Program-made: the position numbers and the translations under genes
Assembly: GCF_007655135.1 (NCBI RefSeq)
Contig: NC_045134.1
Span: 14,218,982 to 14,282,981 of the forward strand
Origin: Punica granatum
Lineage: Eukaryota; Streptophyta; Magnoliopsida; Myrtales; Lythraceae
DNA: 64,000 nt
Direction: 5' to 3'
The notes under the pieces: generated by a model
Database searches by the model: none
What the model saw: only the letters and a program-made list of their open reading frames with translations
Told to the model about the DNA's origin: nothing
Shown here: in pieces, positions 22,901 through 34,731 of the stretch
Position numbering within the stretch: position 1 is the first letter of the stretch
Layout: each line of letters starts with the position of its first letter

Positions 22901-23736
22901 CCAAAGGATTTAAAATCAATGAGTGTGATAAATGTGTATACATTAAAGAAACAGAAAATGGTTACGTCATTTTATGTCTCTACGTGGATGACATACTCAT
23001 TGTTGGTAGTGATGACAGAATGATCAAATCTACGAAGAATATGTTGAATTCAAGATTTGATATGAAAGATATGGGACTCGCTGATGTGATTTTAGGAATT
23101 AAAATCATGAGAACATCAGATGGACTAATTTTGAGTCAGTCATACTACATAGATAAAATTCTGGAAAAATTTACCAAAAATGATTCTGGAATTTCAAAGA
23201 CTCCAATAGACAATAATCTTCATCTATCAAAGAATAGAAAAGAGAGTATTTCTCAGTTAGAATACTCGCGGGTCATTGGAAGTCTGATGTATCTGATGAG
23301 TTGTACTAGGCCTGATATTGCATACTCGGTTAGTAGACTCAGTAGATATACGAGTAATCCGAGTGGAGACCATTGGAAGGCAATTGTCAGGGTACTCAAA
23401 TACCTTAGATACACTCGAGATTACGGGCTGCACTATACTAGATATCCAGCTGTCCTAGAGGGATACAGTGATGCGAATTGGATATCTGATATAACGGATT
23501 CAAAATCCACTAGTGGATATGTGTTCACACTAGCAGGTGCAGCAGTTTCATGGAAGTCCTCGAAACAAACTATTATCGCTAGGTCCACAATGGAATCTGA
23601 GTTTATTGCTCTGGATAAATGTGGAGAAGAAGCTGAATGGCTACGCCATTTTCTAGAGGGCATTCCTCAATGGGAAAAACCTGTGCCACCAATTTGTATC
23701 CACTGTGACAGTCAAACAACAATTGGAAGGGCACAA

Positions 23737-23768
<32 letters not shown>

Positions 23769-23943
23769 ACGTCGTAGACACAACACCATTAGACAACTGA
23801 TCTCAACTGGAATTATATCTATTGACTACGTGCGGTCAAAGGATAATATATCGGATCCGCTAACCAAAGGGTTAAGTAAAGAGCAGTTTGAGAAGTTGTC
23901 AAAGGGAATGGGTCTAAAGTCCATTAGAGGAAAGGTTTTATAG
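19942..23943 (+). CDS. Copia gag-pol polyprotein, 1333 aa
   Basis: A single open frame from ATG 19942 to TAG 23941-23943 encodes the whole polyprotein. Domains in order: a gag region typical of plant Copia (residues about 40-240); a CCHC zinc knuckle [14 protein letters not shown] (about 278-291); an aspartic protease with WLDTGATRH (catalytic Asp about 337); a GAG-pre-integrase HHCC region with [12 protein letters not shown]; an integrase core with HSDVCD (Asp about 528), LRSDRGGEY (about 591) and NGVAERKNR (Glu about 625); a Copia reverse transcriptase with [12 protein letters not shown] and YVDD at 1014-1017; and RNase H with YSDANW, KSTSGY and ARSTMESEF. The order integrase before reverse transcriptase is diagnostic for Ty1/Copia. 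The length is normal and no stop or frameshift is seen, so the protein could be functional. Confidence 0.97.
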
Positions 23944-24460
23944 CGGACACCCAACCTAGCTGACTGGAGATCCCAAGATCTAGGTTCAATGGGACAACCA
24001 AGTTATAGAACCGAATCAAATCACTGTAGGGGAGAAAATCCCTGGACCATTCCTTGATGAAACAGTGATAAACGGATAAGGCTAGCAATCTAAATTGCTT
24101 TAATGATATGTGAAATCACCTATGTGAGAGAAAAGTGAGGCCGCTTTAGAGGAGAATTTTTATGGACTTAATTCTTCAGAAACTCTCGCAGAACCAGAAC
24201 GGTGTTCCATGGCAAAAAAAAAAAGGACACAACTATGAGAACCGAAGGAAGTCAGTTGAATCTTGTGTGAGGTGTGTAATATCTTTACACAAAACAGCAG
24301 AACAATTCAAGGACATCGTGTCTATTGGACTGCTAGTAAAGTACATGCATTTTCACAAGGGAAGGTTCAAGGGTGGTGACACCTACCTATCCTATACAGG
24401 TTCAACTGGTGAACACTATTTACGAGTCGAAACAAAACAATTTCCATTCATGTGGGGGAT
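23944..24460 (+). other. Copia 3' untranslated region with polypurine tract
   Basis: 517 bases lie between the polyprotein stop and the 3' LTR, without a recognisable gene. The end, GTGGGGGAT (24452-24460), directly abuts the 3' LTR and serves as the polypurine tract by position. Confidence 0.7.
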
Positions 24461-25092
24461 TGTTGGAAATTATGGCTAATGGGTGAATGAGGAAATTGCT
24501 CACGAGCTAATGACTCTTGATTTTCTTGGCGGTTACAAGAAATGAATGGATTGCATTCATGAATAATCAAATGTCATTAACATGTATATTGAATATATGT
24601 GAATTATTCCCCATAAATGGAGAATAGGAAGAGTCATATAACGGATGGAACCCATAGTCTATAAAAGGGGGCACACGGCAAAAAGGAAAGAGGACAAGAG
24701 AAAAAGTCTCCTGCCTTCCATTGCTTCCTATAGCCGATTGAAAAACAAGAAGAAAATTCGACCTCAAAAGTGTTCACTCTTCTCTTCGAGTTCGCTGAAG
24801 CGTTGCTGTTTGTGCTGCTGCTTCGCTTGTTGCCGTTTTATCCTGGGAAACGATTGTCCACGTAACCTCAAGCACCCAGGAGGGGACAATTCTGTTTCAA
24901 GGGGTTTGTGTCTAACACAGGACTCGGCTCTCTCTCGTATCTTTCGGTTTCGCCTTTGTTTCGGTTTGAATTTCCAAGTTCCTATACTAATGAAATTAAG
25001 TTAATTTGATAGTATTCTATTTGTCCGAATAGCTATTTGAATTATCGTTCAATTTTGTGACTTATTAAGGCTAATTAAATTTACGTCTTACA
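24461..25092 (+). repeat. 3' LTR of the Copia element (632 bp)
   Basis: It matches 19275-19906 except for T at 24778. It ends CTTACA, followed by the AGAAT target duplication. Confidence 0.95.
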
Positions 25093-25097
25093 AGAAT
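25093..25097. repeat. Right target-site duplication AGAAT of the Copia element
   Basis: It is an exact match to 19270-19274 immediately after the 3' LTR. Confidence 0.95.
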
Positions 25098-25998
25098 AAC
25101 TGAGCATGAAGAAGGAAAGAAGGTATGTCCTGGTGGTCTCTCTTGACCGTGAGTTCGAGGGAGGGAGGAGAGGTTTCAAGTGATGTCTACTGGTCCTGAC
25201 CGAGAGAGAAAGAGACAGCACGAGAAAGAGATCAACAAGAAGTGAAGTTGATGGTGATGTTGCCGCAAGGATGGAGTTTTTTTTTTTTTTTTCGAGAATG
25301 GAGGGTGGTGTGAAGGAGGGGTTCCTGCCGTTTGCATAGCAAGTAAGAAGGAGAAAAAGAAAAAGAACAAGGAGAAGAGAGAAGGGGTAGTGGGGTCGGC
25401 CAACTTGCCACATGGTGCCGACCCCTCTGCCACTTGTTCTTTTAATTCTTTTCTTTTTAAAAAAAAAATTTCATTTACTCGTACAGGCGTATTTTGGACG
25501 AAATTCAATTTGCTGAGATAAATTGACATTTTCCGAATGAATGTTTCGAAATTGACAAACTCGAAAAATAATCGACTCTTTGAAAATTTCAATTTTCATT
25601 AATGGAGATCGAATCTCGATAAAAATCGATATCGAGACCCCCGACACGCATCAATCGTAATTATTCGATTATTTCGAAATTCCTATCTTTTTAATTCGAT
25701 ATCCGAAAAATATTTTGGGACCACTGTTGCATTTAAAAAATTCAAGGATCAACATCATGCAAAAAATATTTTTCAATCCCGAGTATCTTCCCGAATTTTG
25801 AAAATCGAAATTGACTCGCATAAAGCTTGGAAACGTTCAATAGAGCATTTTTTCTCTTTTCTTTTTTCTGAAAAATCAAAATTAGAGTTAAATTAAAGAA
25901 ATGCCATGGTTTCAAAAGCAGTAAATGTATCAACGGGATCTAGTCATATCCTACTTGATGGTCCTCGAGCGCTTATGGACCAAAACGGGGTGTTGACT
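25098..25998 (-). mobile_element. 5' part of the old minus-strand LTR
   Basis: Reading on the minus strand, the sequence from 25998 begins AGTCAACACCCCGTTTTGGTCC. This aligns with the young LTR start TGTCAACACCTAATTTCGGTCC, so the LTR boundary is placed at about 25998 with the first base changed from T to A. The remainder is AT-rich with CT-rich and poly-T tracts. Adding the pieces at 1-1187, 16618-19274 and 25098-25998 without the insertions gives an LTR of about 4.5 kb. No gene is supported. Confidence 0.65.
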
Positions 25999-27147
25999 AT
26001 GATATAAACATATAATTACCTACCTTAATCGGCAACTATATCACATGCATGTGCTTTTATCACTAGTTTAACTTAAAAATCAAGACATAGTTGTATAGGC
26101 TATAAGAATAATTTAATACAATGATATACAACAATATTGACATGTAAATTGTAATAAATAAGTTGGTGTAGGCCTACTTTACATAATTCTACAATTATGC
26201 GATTATATGATCCGATTACATGGGTACTATAACTGATTCTATGGCTAGGATGTCCTTAACTTACTATGCGAGGCTAATCCACCTATCAATTTCTTCCCAA
26301 TGATAAGGTTATTTCAATCAATTTTGAATTGTTATTACATATAAATCCGTTTTAAGTCTGCCTCTAAAACTCATCTTTATTGTAAAAGTGAGTAATATAG
26401 GGCATTAATACCGTTTTCTCCCCGTAATCAAAAGATTGCAAGTTCGATTCTCCGTTATACCTTTTATTATGCTTTTTATTTCTTTATACTAGTTTATGAG
26501 TTTCTTTTATATAATAGAAAGCGCACATATCCAACAATAATTATTTTACTCTTCTTATTTTAGTATCCGTTCAACTTTGAGGTAAAGACAAAAATTTCTC
26601 AGCTTTCCAACTTACAAGACCAAGAATGCGGGAAGGTATAGAAGGCAATCAGTTGCACTAACAATAAAAAATAATTACTTCAACTTGATAGTTACTTAAT
26701 TTTTTGTAGATAACTAACATAAGAAGTAAATTACTAAAAAAAAAAAGCAGATTCCAAAGTAAATTACACATAATTCAAAATGAGTTATACAAATTTTGAA
26801 ATAAAATACACAAACTTTGAGAAACTTTACTTAATTTATTAGTAAAATATCTAATTTTTACTCATATATTTAGTAATTTACTTGATTGAATGGTGCAACC
26901 AATTTTATTGATTGCATCATAGAATTTTTCAGAGACCACTGGTCAAAATAGAGCCAAAGACCCATTCGCTGGCAAGATCAATGGCTAAGACTATCGGATA
27001 GCGTAACGAACGGTCAAAGATCATGGAACACAATGTCATTAGTTTCACTCGAGGGCATAGTGTGACAACCCTCGCGAAACAAACACTCGGTTACAATTTT
27101 TTTGAGACCCCGTTGCATCGGCGAGGCCCTGGCGGGGAGGTTTGTAT
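25999..27147. other. AT-rich intergenic sequence
   Basis: No open frame of substance. One short tRNA-like B-box (GCAAGTTCGATTCTCC, about 26430-26450) hints at an old SINE remnant but has no convincing A-box partner. Confidence 0.5.
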
Positions 27148-28311
27148 TTGCATGTTGAGTAAATAAGCAATTTGATCCCTGACTTTTGTAGGTTACGTCA
27201 ATCGGGTCTGTCATTTGTTTTTTTGCATAAATTTGGTCCTTGAGTTTGTCAATTTGCATCAATTTGGTCCTTGCACATCAATTACATCATCCATTGACGG
27301 AAATTACATTAATTACATTATCCACTAAAAGAAATTACATCAATTAAGTTATCGCTACATCAATTGGGTCCTTTTTTACAAAAAAATACATAAAACTTCT
27401 TTTGGTATATCAATTAGGTCCTTCTGTCATCTCGTGTTAAATATGACGTTAACTGTGGAGCATGTTACATCATTTAGGTCATTTCTTTTTAAATATTTTT
27501 TTCCTTTATTCCTTTCTAATAGAAAAAAATTAAGAAAAAGATGAAAAAACAGAAGCTTTAGAAAGACGACAAAAATTGCGTCATTTTGAGGGATGGATCC
27601 AAAATGACGTCGTTTTATCGTTTTAAAAAAAGTTGAAACGACGTTGTATTGAGTCCACCACTCAAGATGACATCGTTTTGTCTTTTAAAAAAAATTGAAA
27701 GGAACCCCCACCGGAGCTTGCCCTTTTTCCTTCTATTTTTCGAAATATAAGAAAAGCAGAGGAAATAGAGGGGAGAGCTTCAGTGGGGTCTCCCTTACCG
27801 ACAACCTGTCCATTGGGTATTGGACCCTCCGGTAACCTCTTCCCAAGGCAAGGTCGTCAGCGGGGGAGCCCCCACAGCCCTTACTGCCCCCACTTTTTTT
27901 TAAAAAAAATTGTTATAAAAAGAAAAAAAGATAACGAAAAAAAAAGAAAGCAATGATCTAAACGATGTACATACCCTTAGTTAATACTGTCAGATTAATT
28001 TTGATGGAAGGACCTAATTGATGGGTAACAAAGGACCTCCTTAATATATATTGCATCATAAAGGATCCAACTTATTTAGTGGAGGATGTAATTGATGTAA
28101 CTTCCTTAAGCTAATGATGTAATTAATTTCATTCAATGGAGAATGTAATTGATGTAAAAATGACCTATTTGATGAAAATTAGAAAAGTAGGGGATCAAAT
28201 TGATGCAAATCAACAAATGCAAGGACCAAATTGATGGAAAAAATAGTCAGGATTTGAATGACATAATCTGCGAAAGTTAAGGACCAAATTACCTATTTAT
28301 TCTTGCCTGTT
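27148..28311. mobile_element. Non-autonomous long-TIR element, Mutator-like (1146 bp plus 9-bp TSDs)
   Basis: The element body is 27157-28302. The left end GAGTAAATAAGCAATTTGATCC and the reverse complement of the right end GAATAAATAGGTAATTTGGTCC form long imperfect inverted repeats that continue for about 200 bases with repeated TTTGGTCCTT and ATTACAT(C)A words. The flanks TTGCATGTT (27148-27156) and TTGCCTGTT (28303-28311) match at 8 of 9 bases, the duplication length of Mutator-like elements. The centre (27700-27900) is GC-rich compared with its arms. No transposase frame is present. Confidence 0.65.
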
Positions 28312-29715
28312 TCTATCATGTACGGGCAGGTACACGTCAATCCTTCCTCATCCATGGACAATCAACGGGGCCTAGACAATTCACCGCATTACGACCCCAC
28401 GATCTGTTGACTCTGTGGTCAAAGTCGGGACAGCAGATGGTTAAGAGGGTAGTTTGGTAATTGACTAGAGGCCATGACCTGTTTCTCCGTTTTGGGGATG
28501 TCACCCGGTCAGGAGCGCTCCCACACCTCAATAAATTATTGGCACTGAAATTTAACTGCGATCATCAAGTAACTGTTCCTTTTTTAATTCTAAAAATAAT
28601 TACCAGAAAATATTTCTTTTTATTTATTTATTTATTATTTGTTTGTTTATTTATACGTGTCTCACTCGAGCTAAGATACATTAATTACAAATTACATATA
28701 TGTACTATTTTATTGCACCAACTTGGTATAGTGGTATTCGTACGTCCAATTAATCCCGATTAATCTAAATTCGAGTTGAATTGGCTCATAAAATAAAACT
28801 CTATTAATCATCATATATTTTTTCATTTCACAAAACCTAATTCAATTCCTTACTTAAGAGAAATACGCACCAAATTACCGTAATCAATTCACCACAATTG
28901 TTGTTTGTACACAAACAAATTATATATAAGTTGTTGGCCTATTTAATTTTTCATTATTTCACTTGTCCATTCGACTTCATCTGCTCTTAACCTCCTTTAA
29001 CCATGACCAAAAAGACAAAAACAAATTCATAGATGATGTCTTTTACATTAATAGGTGGTCTTTTTCTTTCTTGGCCAATGTCATAAATTTGCCTTTCACG
29101 TTTGTCTGGGAAAACTAACAACAATTTCTCCGATTAATTAATCCAATTAAATGAGTGGTAAGCAAATACTTGAATTGCATTACATAATGCCTGATATTAG
29201 GTTTTCGATTGAATTATTGTAAATTAATTTCTCAACAATGCAGTTATTCAAAATTTATTTTGGATTTGTCTTCAATATGATTTGAATCAACAGTTCGTAA
29301 TTATGCGCGATCTGTTATTTGCTTTATCGTCGTAATAAGATCAAACAATCATTCCACATAATTATCTATCAAAAAACCATTTTATATTCATTTTATCCAG
29401 GGTAATTATTCCTTTCTTAGTCTTAAAAAATAATTATTTCAAGTAAACTTACTCATCAATCTAAAGCATAAGCGTGGCAAAAGACCTGTACTTTTATCAA
29501 GAACATAATCATTTTACTGCGCTACAATTAAAGTAAGATTTGCTGACGTATATCAAAGATATCAACCCCCCTATATACATAAAAACACGTGGAGCTTGCT
29601 CGATAATCACTAAAGCAGCACTAATTATACAGCTTTTCTCGAATGTTTATAGCAGTCTCTGAAGTGTAATCAATCCAAACAATATTCTAGAGGGGCAACT
29701 ATCCACCTAATATAA
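28312..29715. other. AT-rich intergenic sequence
   Basis: No gene seen. At about 28728-28745, TTGGTATAGTGGTATTCG resembles a polymerase III A-box, possibly a SINE fragment, but the B-box downstream is poor. Confidence 0.5.
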
Positions 29716-29910
29716 TCCCAATGAATTTGGTCTAATAATTAACGTGCACCTAAGTTTACATTCGATTTCGAATTCGAATCTCATTGGAATTATCAGAGCG
29801 CTTTTGACGTGATTACCCACTCCGTGCGCCGCTGGGGATTCACGGAACTCCGATAATTAGTTAAACGAAGCCTGAACACCTTGGGTTAGTAAAAAAAAAA
29901 CTATCGACCT
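29716..29910 (+). mobile_element. Possible tRNA-derived SINE
   Basis: TTTGGTCTAATAATTAACGTGCACC resembles an A-box region and ATTCGAATCTCATTGG a B-box, about 45 bases apart. The unit ends in a run of ten A (about 29890-29900). The order A-box, B-box, A-tail fits a plant SINE. Target duplications could not be defined by eye, so the ends are approximate. Confidence 0.35.
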
Positions 29911-30084
29911 AATATCGACAAAAATATTCAATTAATTAGGAGGTTGAAATTATTAAAATTTCACTACATTGAAAATTATCAAAATTTCAAAAAGAATAAT
30001 ATGTATATATTTCACACAACAATAAAATCTTGTGTAAAATTCAAAGTCAAGAAATTTTCTACTATGTCTAAGGATAGAGACCGA

Positions 30085-30192
30085 TCTGCGAGTAGCGGCC
30101 AGGGATTCTGTTAGATAGTTACAAAGTGAGTCAATCGCACGCGCCATGTCTGCGAGTAGCGGCCAGAGATTCTGTTAGATAGTTACAGAGTG
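30085..30192. repeat. Tandem duplication (64-bp period) upstream of the ARF gene
   Basis: TCTGCGAGTAGCGGCCAGxG ATTCTGTTAGATAGTTACA starts at 30085 and again at 30149 with only single-base differences. The pair lies 270-380 bases before the ARF start codon, in its likely promoter. Confidence 0.85.
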
Positions 30193-30463
30193 GCAGTGGC
30201 AAACCTGTAAATTCGGGCCCAATTAGGGGGTACCATTGAGATCTCACGACAAAAATGTTGCTCTCTGTTTGCCCGACCCCATTAAAAGCCGTCTCTCTTC
30301 TTCTCTTCGGTCTCTAACAGCACAGAGGTCCGATCAGACACTCGTCTCAGTGACAGAGAGAGCGAGAGAGAGAGAGAGGAGGGAGACGGAAGGGAGTTGG
30401 ACGAGATCTTCTCTAACCCTCGCATGTCAAAGCGAGTCTTCTCTGAAACCCTAGCCACCAGCA

Positions 30464-33063
30464 ATGTCGTCCTCAACCTCCTCGCCGGATTTCCCCCCCG
30501 TCGACTCGAGAATCTGGCGCGCCTGCGCCGGCTCCTCCGTCCGAATCCCCGCCGTCAACTCTAGGGTCTACTACTTCCCCCAGGGCCATCTCGAGCAGTC
30601 CTCCTCCGCCTCCTCGCCCGTCCTCTCCCCAATCGCCCTGTCCCGGCCCTATGTCGCTTGCGTGGTCGCCGCCGTCAGCTTCCACGCTGATCCCCTCACC
30701 GACGAGGTCTTCGCCAGGCTAGTCCTCCACCCTTCCTCGAGCGGCGGCGAGGCCCTTCCGGAGGCGCGTGGCTACGCCGTGGACGAGGAGGACGAGAAGA
30801 TTGCTTCGTTCGCCAAGGTCCTGACCTCCTCCGACGCCAACAATGGCGGTGGATTCTCCGTGCCTAGGTTCTGCGCCGATACCATCTTCCCGCCGCTGAA
30901 CTACCAGATTGACCCGCCCGTCCAGAATCTCGAGGTGACTGACGTTCACGGGGTCGTGTGGACGTTCCGGCACATCTACCGAGGCACTCCGAGGCGGCAT
31001 TTGCTGACCACCGGGTGGAGCAAGTTCGTGAACAATAAGAAGCTCGTGGCGGGAGACTCTGTTCTGTTCATGAAGAACTCCGGAGGGGACATGTTCGTCG
31101 GTATTCGCAGAGCCACTAGGGTTCCCGGTGCTGACTGCTTCACCTGGCGCAACCAGATTGCTGCCGGGAAGACCAAGATCGAGGAGGACTCTGTCCTTAA
31201 GGAAAGCTTCTCGAGGAACGGGAGGGGAAGAGTTCCTCTGGAGTCGGTGGTGAAAGCTATTGAGCATGCAGCCCGTGGGATGCCGTTCGAGGTGATTTAC
31301 TACCCGAGGGCTGGGTGGTCTGATTTTGTGGTGAGGGCGGACGTCGTAGAGGCGTCCATGAAGAGCTACTTGGCAGCCGGAGTGAGGGTTAAGATGGCTG
31401 TGGAGACGGAGGATACTTCTAGGATGACGTGGTTTCAGGGGACCGTTTCCTCCACTGCCATGCCCGAGAACGGCCCATGGGCGGGTTCCCCGTGGCGCAT
31501 GGTTCAGGTAAACATTCCCCCGTTCGAGTTAATTTTATCGTATACATTCCACTGCAGTTTCTAAAGTTAGATTTAGTTGGTCGTTTTGATAAACTGGAAA
31601 GTTCACATTGAATATATTAGTTAGCTGTTATTTATGATTGGCTTCTTGTGGATCTTCGGCTTGCTGGCTTATCATTTATGAACATCATTGGGATATCTCG
31701 GTTTGCTGGAATTTATGATGCTCTGCTTTGTTTCCAAAATTATGTTCGAGTGTCAATTCATTAGTAGGTCCAGTTCAGTTTCTTTCCTTCTGTGAGAAGG
31801 TTGGTTAGTTTTCCCAAATATCTTGGTAACATCCATTATTGCATTTAATGGAGTTAACAACTTGCCCTGAATGTATTTTGTGCGAATCTGTCTGGTAAAA
31901 TGGATGCAGTTCAGTTTCTTTCCTTCTGTGCGAAGGTTGATTAGTTTCCCCAAATATCTTGGTAACATCCATTATTGCATTTAATGGAGTTAACAACTTC
32001 CCCTGAATGTATTTCGTGCAACTCTGCCTGGTAAAATGGATGTTCACTTGTTGCTCTGGTAAATTATCGGAGAGAATGGCCTCAAAGTCCTGGGATCCTC
32101 CTTTTATATTGATATCCGATCGGTCATTCCACTCATGAGTGCTTTCGTGGATATTTTGGTTTTATATTAGCGTTGGAGGAGTTCTTTGTGTCTCAATTTA
32201 GTCTTAAGCACAAACAGTAACTTGGATTTACAGTCTGAGGTTCCATCCTAGCTTGTAGTCTGATTTTCATCCTCCGATGATGTCCTGAGTTCCGGGGGCT
32301 AATTTGGAGTCTGATTGTGTCGGTATATAATGAGCACAGCCTGGTAGTATGAAACACCTTTTTCTGTATTATTGGTCATACTTTGATTGCTTTCGCGCAG
32401 GTGATATGGGATGAACCTGATGTTTTGCCTAACTCGAGGAGTCTGAACCCTTGGCAGCTTGAACCTTTGTCAATTCAATCTGCTTTTCCCCCAACAAAGA
32501 AATTTAGAGCTTCAGGATTGGGACCTGATGGAGGAGATGCAGAACTCTACTTTCCTCTTAGAGGATTCGCCAGTTCGACTTTGGGCCACTTAAGCCCATC
32601 ATTGTTGAATTACAATATTTCTCCTGCTGGCATGCAGGGAGCCAGGCAAGATGCTATTGGTGCATCTAGTTTTTTACACTATGCTGATGAGAATACCCCT
32701 CCTAAGATGTTCACTGCTGATTTCTTGGGCAACAAGATGTTCCCAAATTATAAATCTTTGCCCACTGGTCTGAACATTGAAAGTTCGCCATCAGAAAACC
32801 TGTCTACTGATAGCCCGAACAGTGGGCGCTCCTCTATTGCAGATCTTGCTGCTCAGAAAGTTCCGGCGAATTGTATCCAACTGTTTGGTCAGTTCATTTA
32901 TATAGAAAAGCCAGTTGAAAGTGGATCTGATGATGATGGCTTGAAAGAGAGCATTGGGACTGCAAATGCAGGTCAGTCATTGGCCAACCCACTTGTAAAA
33001 CTAATTGAGAGGCTTGATAACCAACAGGAGGGAGCATCAGCTGTTGAATCATGCCTTATCTGA
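30464..33063 (+). CDS. ARF17: Auxin response factor 17-like transcription factor (two exons, 568 aa)
   Basis: The coding exons are 30464-31507 (348 codons) and 32401-33063 (220 codons plus TGA). The donor is TTCAG|GTAAAC, the acceptor is CGCGCAG|GTGATA, and the intron is phase 0. The protein is a nuclear, DNA-binding auxin response factor. It has an N-terminal dimerisation region (from about residue 15, IWRACAG, YYFPQGH), a B3 DNA-binding domain at about 116-218 ([34 protein letters not shown]) and the ARF ancillary domain at about 260-345 ([23 protein letters not shown]). It continues as a Ser-rich middle region and ends without the PB1 (III/IV) domain. The missing PB1 and overall length fit ARF17 rather than ARF10/16. 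ARF17-class factors are generally regarded as repressors, and the transcript carries a miR160 site in exon 2. The start is the first ATG in the long frame, after a CT/GA-rich leader. Upstream, CCCATTAAAAGCC is only a weak TATA candidate. Confidence 0.93.
31771..32042 (+). repeat. 136-bp tandem duplication inside the ARF intron
   Basis: 31771-31906 and 31907-32042 are near-identical copies (CAGTTCAGTTTCTTTCCTTC ... TGGTAAAATGGATG) with a handful of substitutions. The copies abut exactly, so this is a local tandem duplication, not a transposon. Confidence 0.9.
32628..32648 (+). promoter_or_regulatory. miR160 target site in the ARF17-like mRNA
   Basis: The 21 bases begin TGGCATGCAGGG and end AGCCAGGCA. 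This is the conserved target of miR160 in ARF10/16/17-class genes and pairs along its length with miR160, apart from one G:U position in the TGCAGG part. It lies in exon 2 in the codons for AGMQGARQ (about residues 423-430). It implies transcript cleavage by miR160. Confidence 0.92.
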
Positions 33064-34620
33064 TGAGATGTTTGGTCTTTTGGTGGCAGAGGAGTATTAT
33101 TTGTACAGGTATGTTTCGAAATACTATGCTCCAATTAGTTTGTTTCGTAGTCACTAATATTGGCTAAGTTGACAGCAAATCAGTCCTATCTTATGTCAAT
33201 ATCAGCAATTCTCTATGGCATATTCATTGTATTTGATGAACTGGGTAACTTAGCTAGTCATCAACTCAAGCTAGCATGTTAAGTAGATTTTATAGCTAAT
33301 GAGTGAAAGGAATTAGTCATCACAATCTTGGCACTAGCTACAGAGGAGTTGTCTTTGATAGAATCAAGATGTAAATGTGAAACTGATGGGTGATTAAGTT
33401 GCTGCAATGATATGACCAATACATCATATCTTGACCCTTTTTTGTATCCTTTTTGTATCCAGATAATGCGAAGCAATGAGTTGGTTATTAGTTCTATAGT
33501 TATTAGGTCATAGTAGGGTCGGTCCCTTTTTTTTTTTGAATCCTATCCTCTAAAAAAAACCAACGAGTCACACACTAAGCATAGCAATTAGATAAACTAA
33601 ACAATCAAATTTTTATTCAACCATATAGAATTGAGAATTGCTCATGCAATGCAAGCAAAAGTTCCTAGATGCATGGAGAGATAGAACAGCATATAAGTTA
33701 TCATGCTTGCATACCAAGGGCTTGTCATCTCAACCATTCCTTAGCCGTACTCATTTATGTTGTATAAATGAGGAGCATTGTGTGAAGTCAAGTATGCCCG
33801 CAGTGGAGCATGTTTGTTTCCTGTATCCATTTTATAACCAATGGTGCTTTTCCTATTATTATTAGTCTGCCCTAACATGATCTTAACTTGGCTTTGTTTA
33901 CTGAGGTAGGGCTGCTTCGTCATTTCGTGTCTTACGATAATATTGAACTGGCTTTGGAGTGAACTTGCTGACTTGACTTACTATTGATATGTTTGCTTGT
34001 TCTGGAGTGGACTTACTGAGACTCGCCGTCTGGTTTCTTGCTTGCAGGGTGGTAGTTCATGGTAGACGGAATTGACCCATCATGATGTGTTTAGGTGTGA
34101 TAGCCCTTCTCTAGAGTAGAGTCCATTGCAGGTTGTAGAGTGGAGCCTCCTGTTAACCTCCTGTGGAGAACTTGTTAATTGTCTAGGCTGAGACAAATAC
34201 GGTTCAGTTACATTCAGGTTTTCCTTCTGTCTTTCTGGAGTTTGATGGGTAGTACTAGAAGCTGTGAATCCCTCGTTTCTCTGATTCAAGTACCCTGAGA
34301 AATTGGAGAGGAAGAATCATTCTGCCATACCAATCGACGACTCGTAGCTGTAACTCTGTCTAATTTGATATCTGACATCCAAGTCGAGAGGGGCTATGAA
34401 TGTTTCTTGGCAAGTGAGCTTTGGGCTAAGCATGAGCCTGACTGGAATGCCTTGTTCCCAAGTAACAATGGCTGATGGGCATATTCGTCGTGCATCTTAT
34501 TTCCTGCTACAGGAAAGGAGCTGCACATGGATGAGGGTCGAAGCATGGCTAACCCGAACCCGTAAGATTTCTTTGTCTTACGATAATAGCTAAAGGAATA
34601 AATTGAACTACTAGTTAGGA
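33064..34620 (+). other. Probable 3' untranslated and downstream region of the ARF gene
   Basis: No further ARF coding sequence (no PB1 domain) follows the stop. A possible 3'-UTR intron runs from TTGTACAG|GTATG (33109) to CTTGCAG|GG (about 34047), judged by splice-like borders only. Short open frames here lack recognisable domains. Confidence 0.35.
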
Positions 34621-34731
34621 AAAAGAAAAATGAATTATACGTACATACACATACATAGATCGATACAGCACGGAAGGAAGAAAAAAAGAGACTAATGCCC
34701 TGTTTGGATTCCCAAACAATTGATTTTACGA

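Larger units (their letters stand above)
19275..25092 (+). mobile_element. Complete, apparently intact Ty1/Copia retrotransposon (5818 bp)
   Basis: Two 632-bp LTRs (19275-19906 and 24461-25092) flank one uninterrupted polyprotein frame. The element ends in TGTTGG...CTTACA and has a perfect AGAAT duplication. By eye the LTRs differ only at 19592 (G) against 24778 (T). One change in 632 bases means a very recent insertion. All domains expected of an autonomous Copia element are present. The one odd point is the absence of a usual initiator-Met primer site after the 5' LTR. Confidence 0.96.

Noticed and set aside
25641..25646. LTR start TGTCGGGGGTC on the minus strand
   Set aside because: It has a TG start, but homology to the young LTR continues past it to 25998, where the true start motif lies.
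26385..26470. SINE with B-box GTTCGATTCTCC
   Set aside because: No partner A-box at the right distance, no A-tail and no target duplication.
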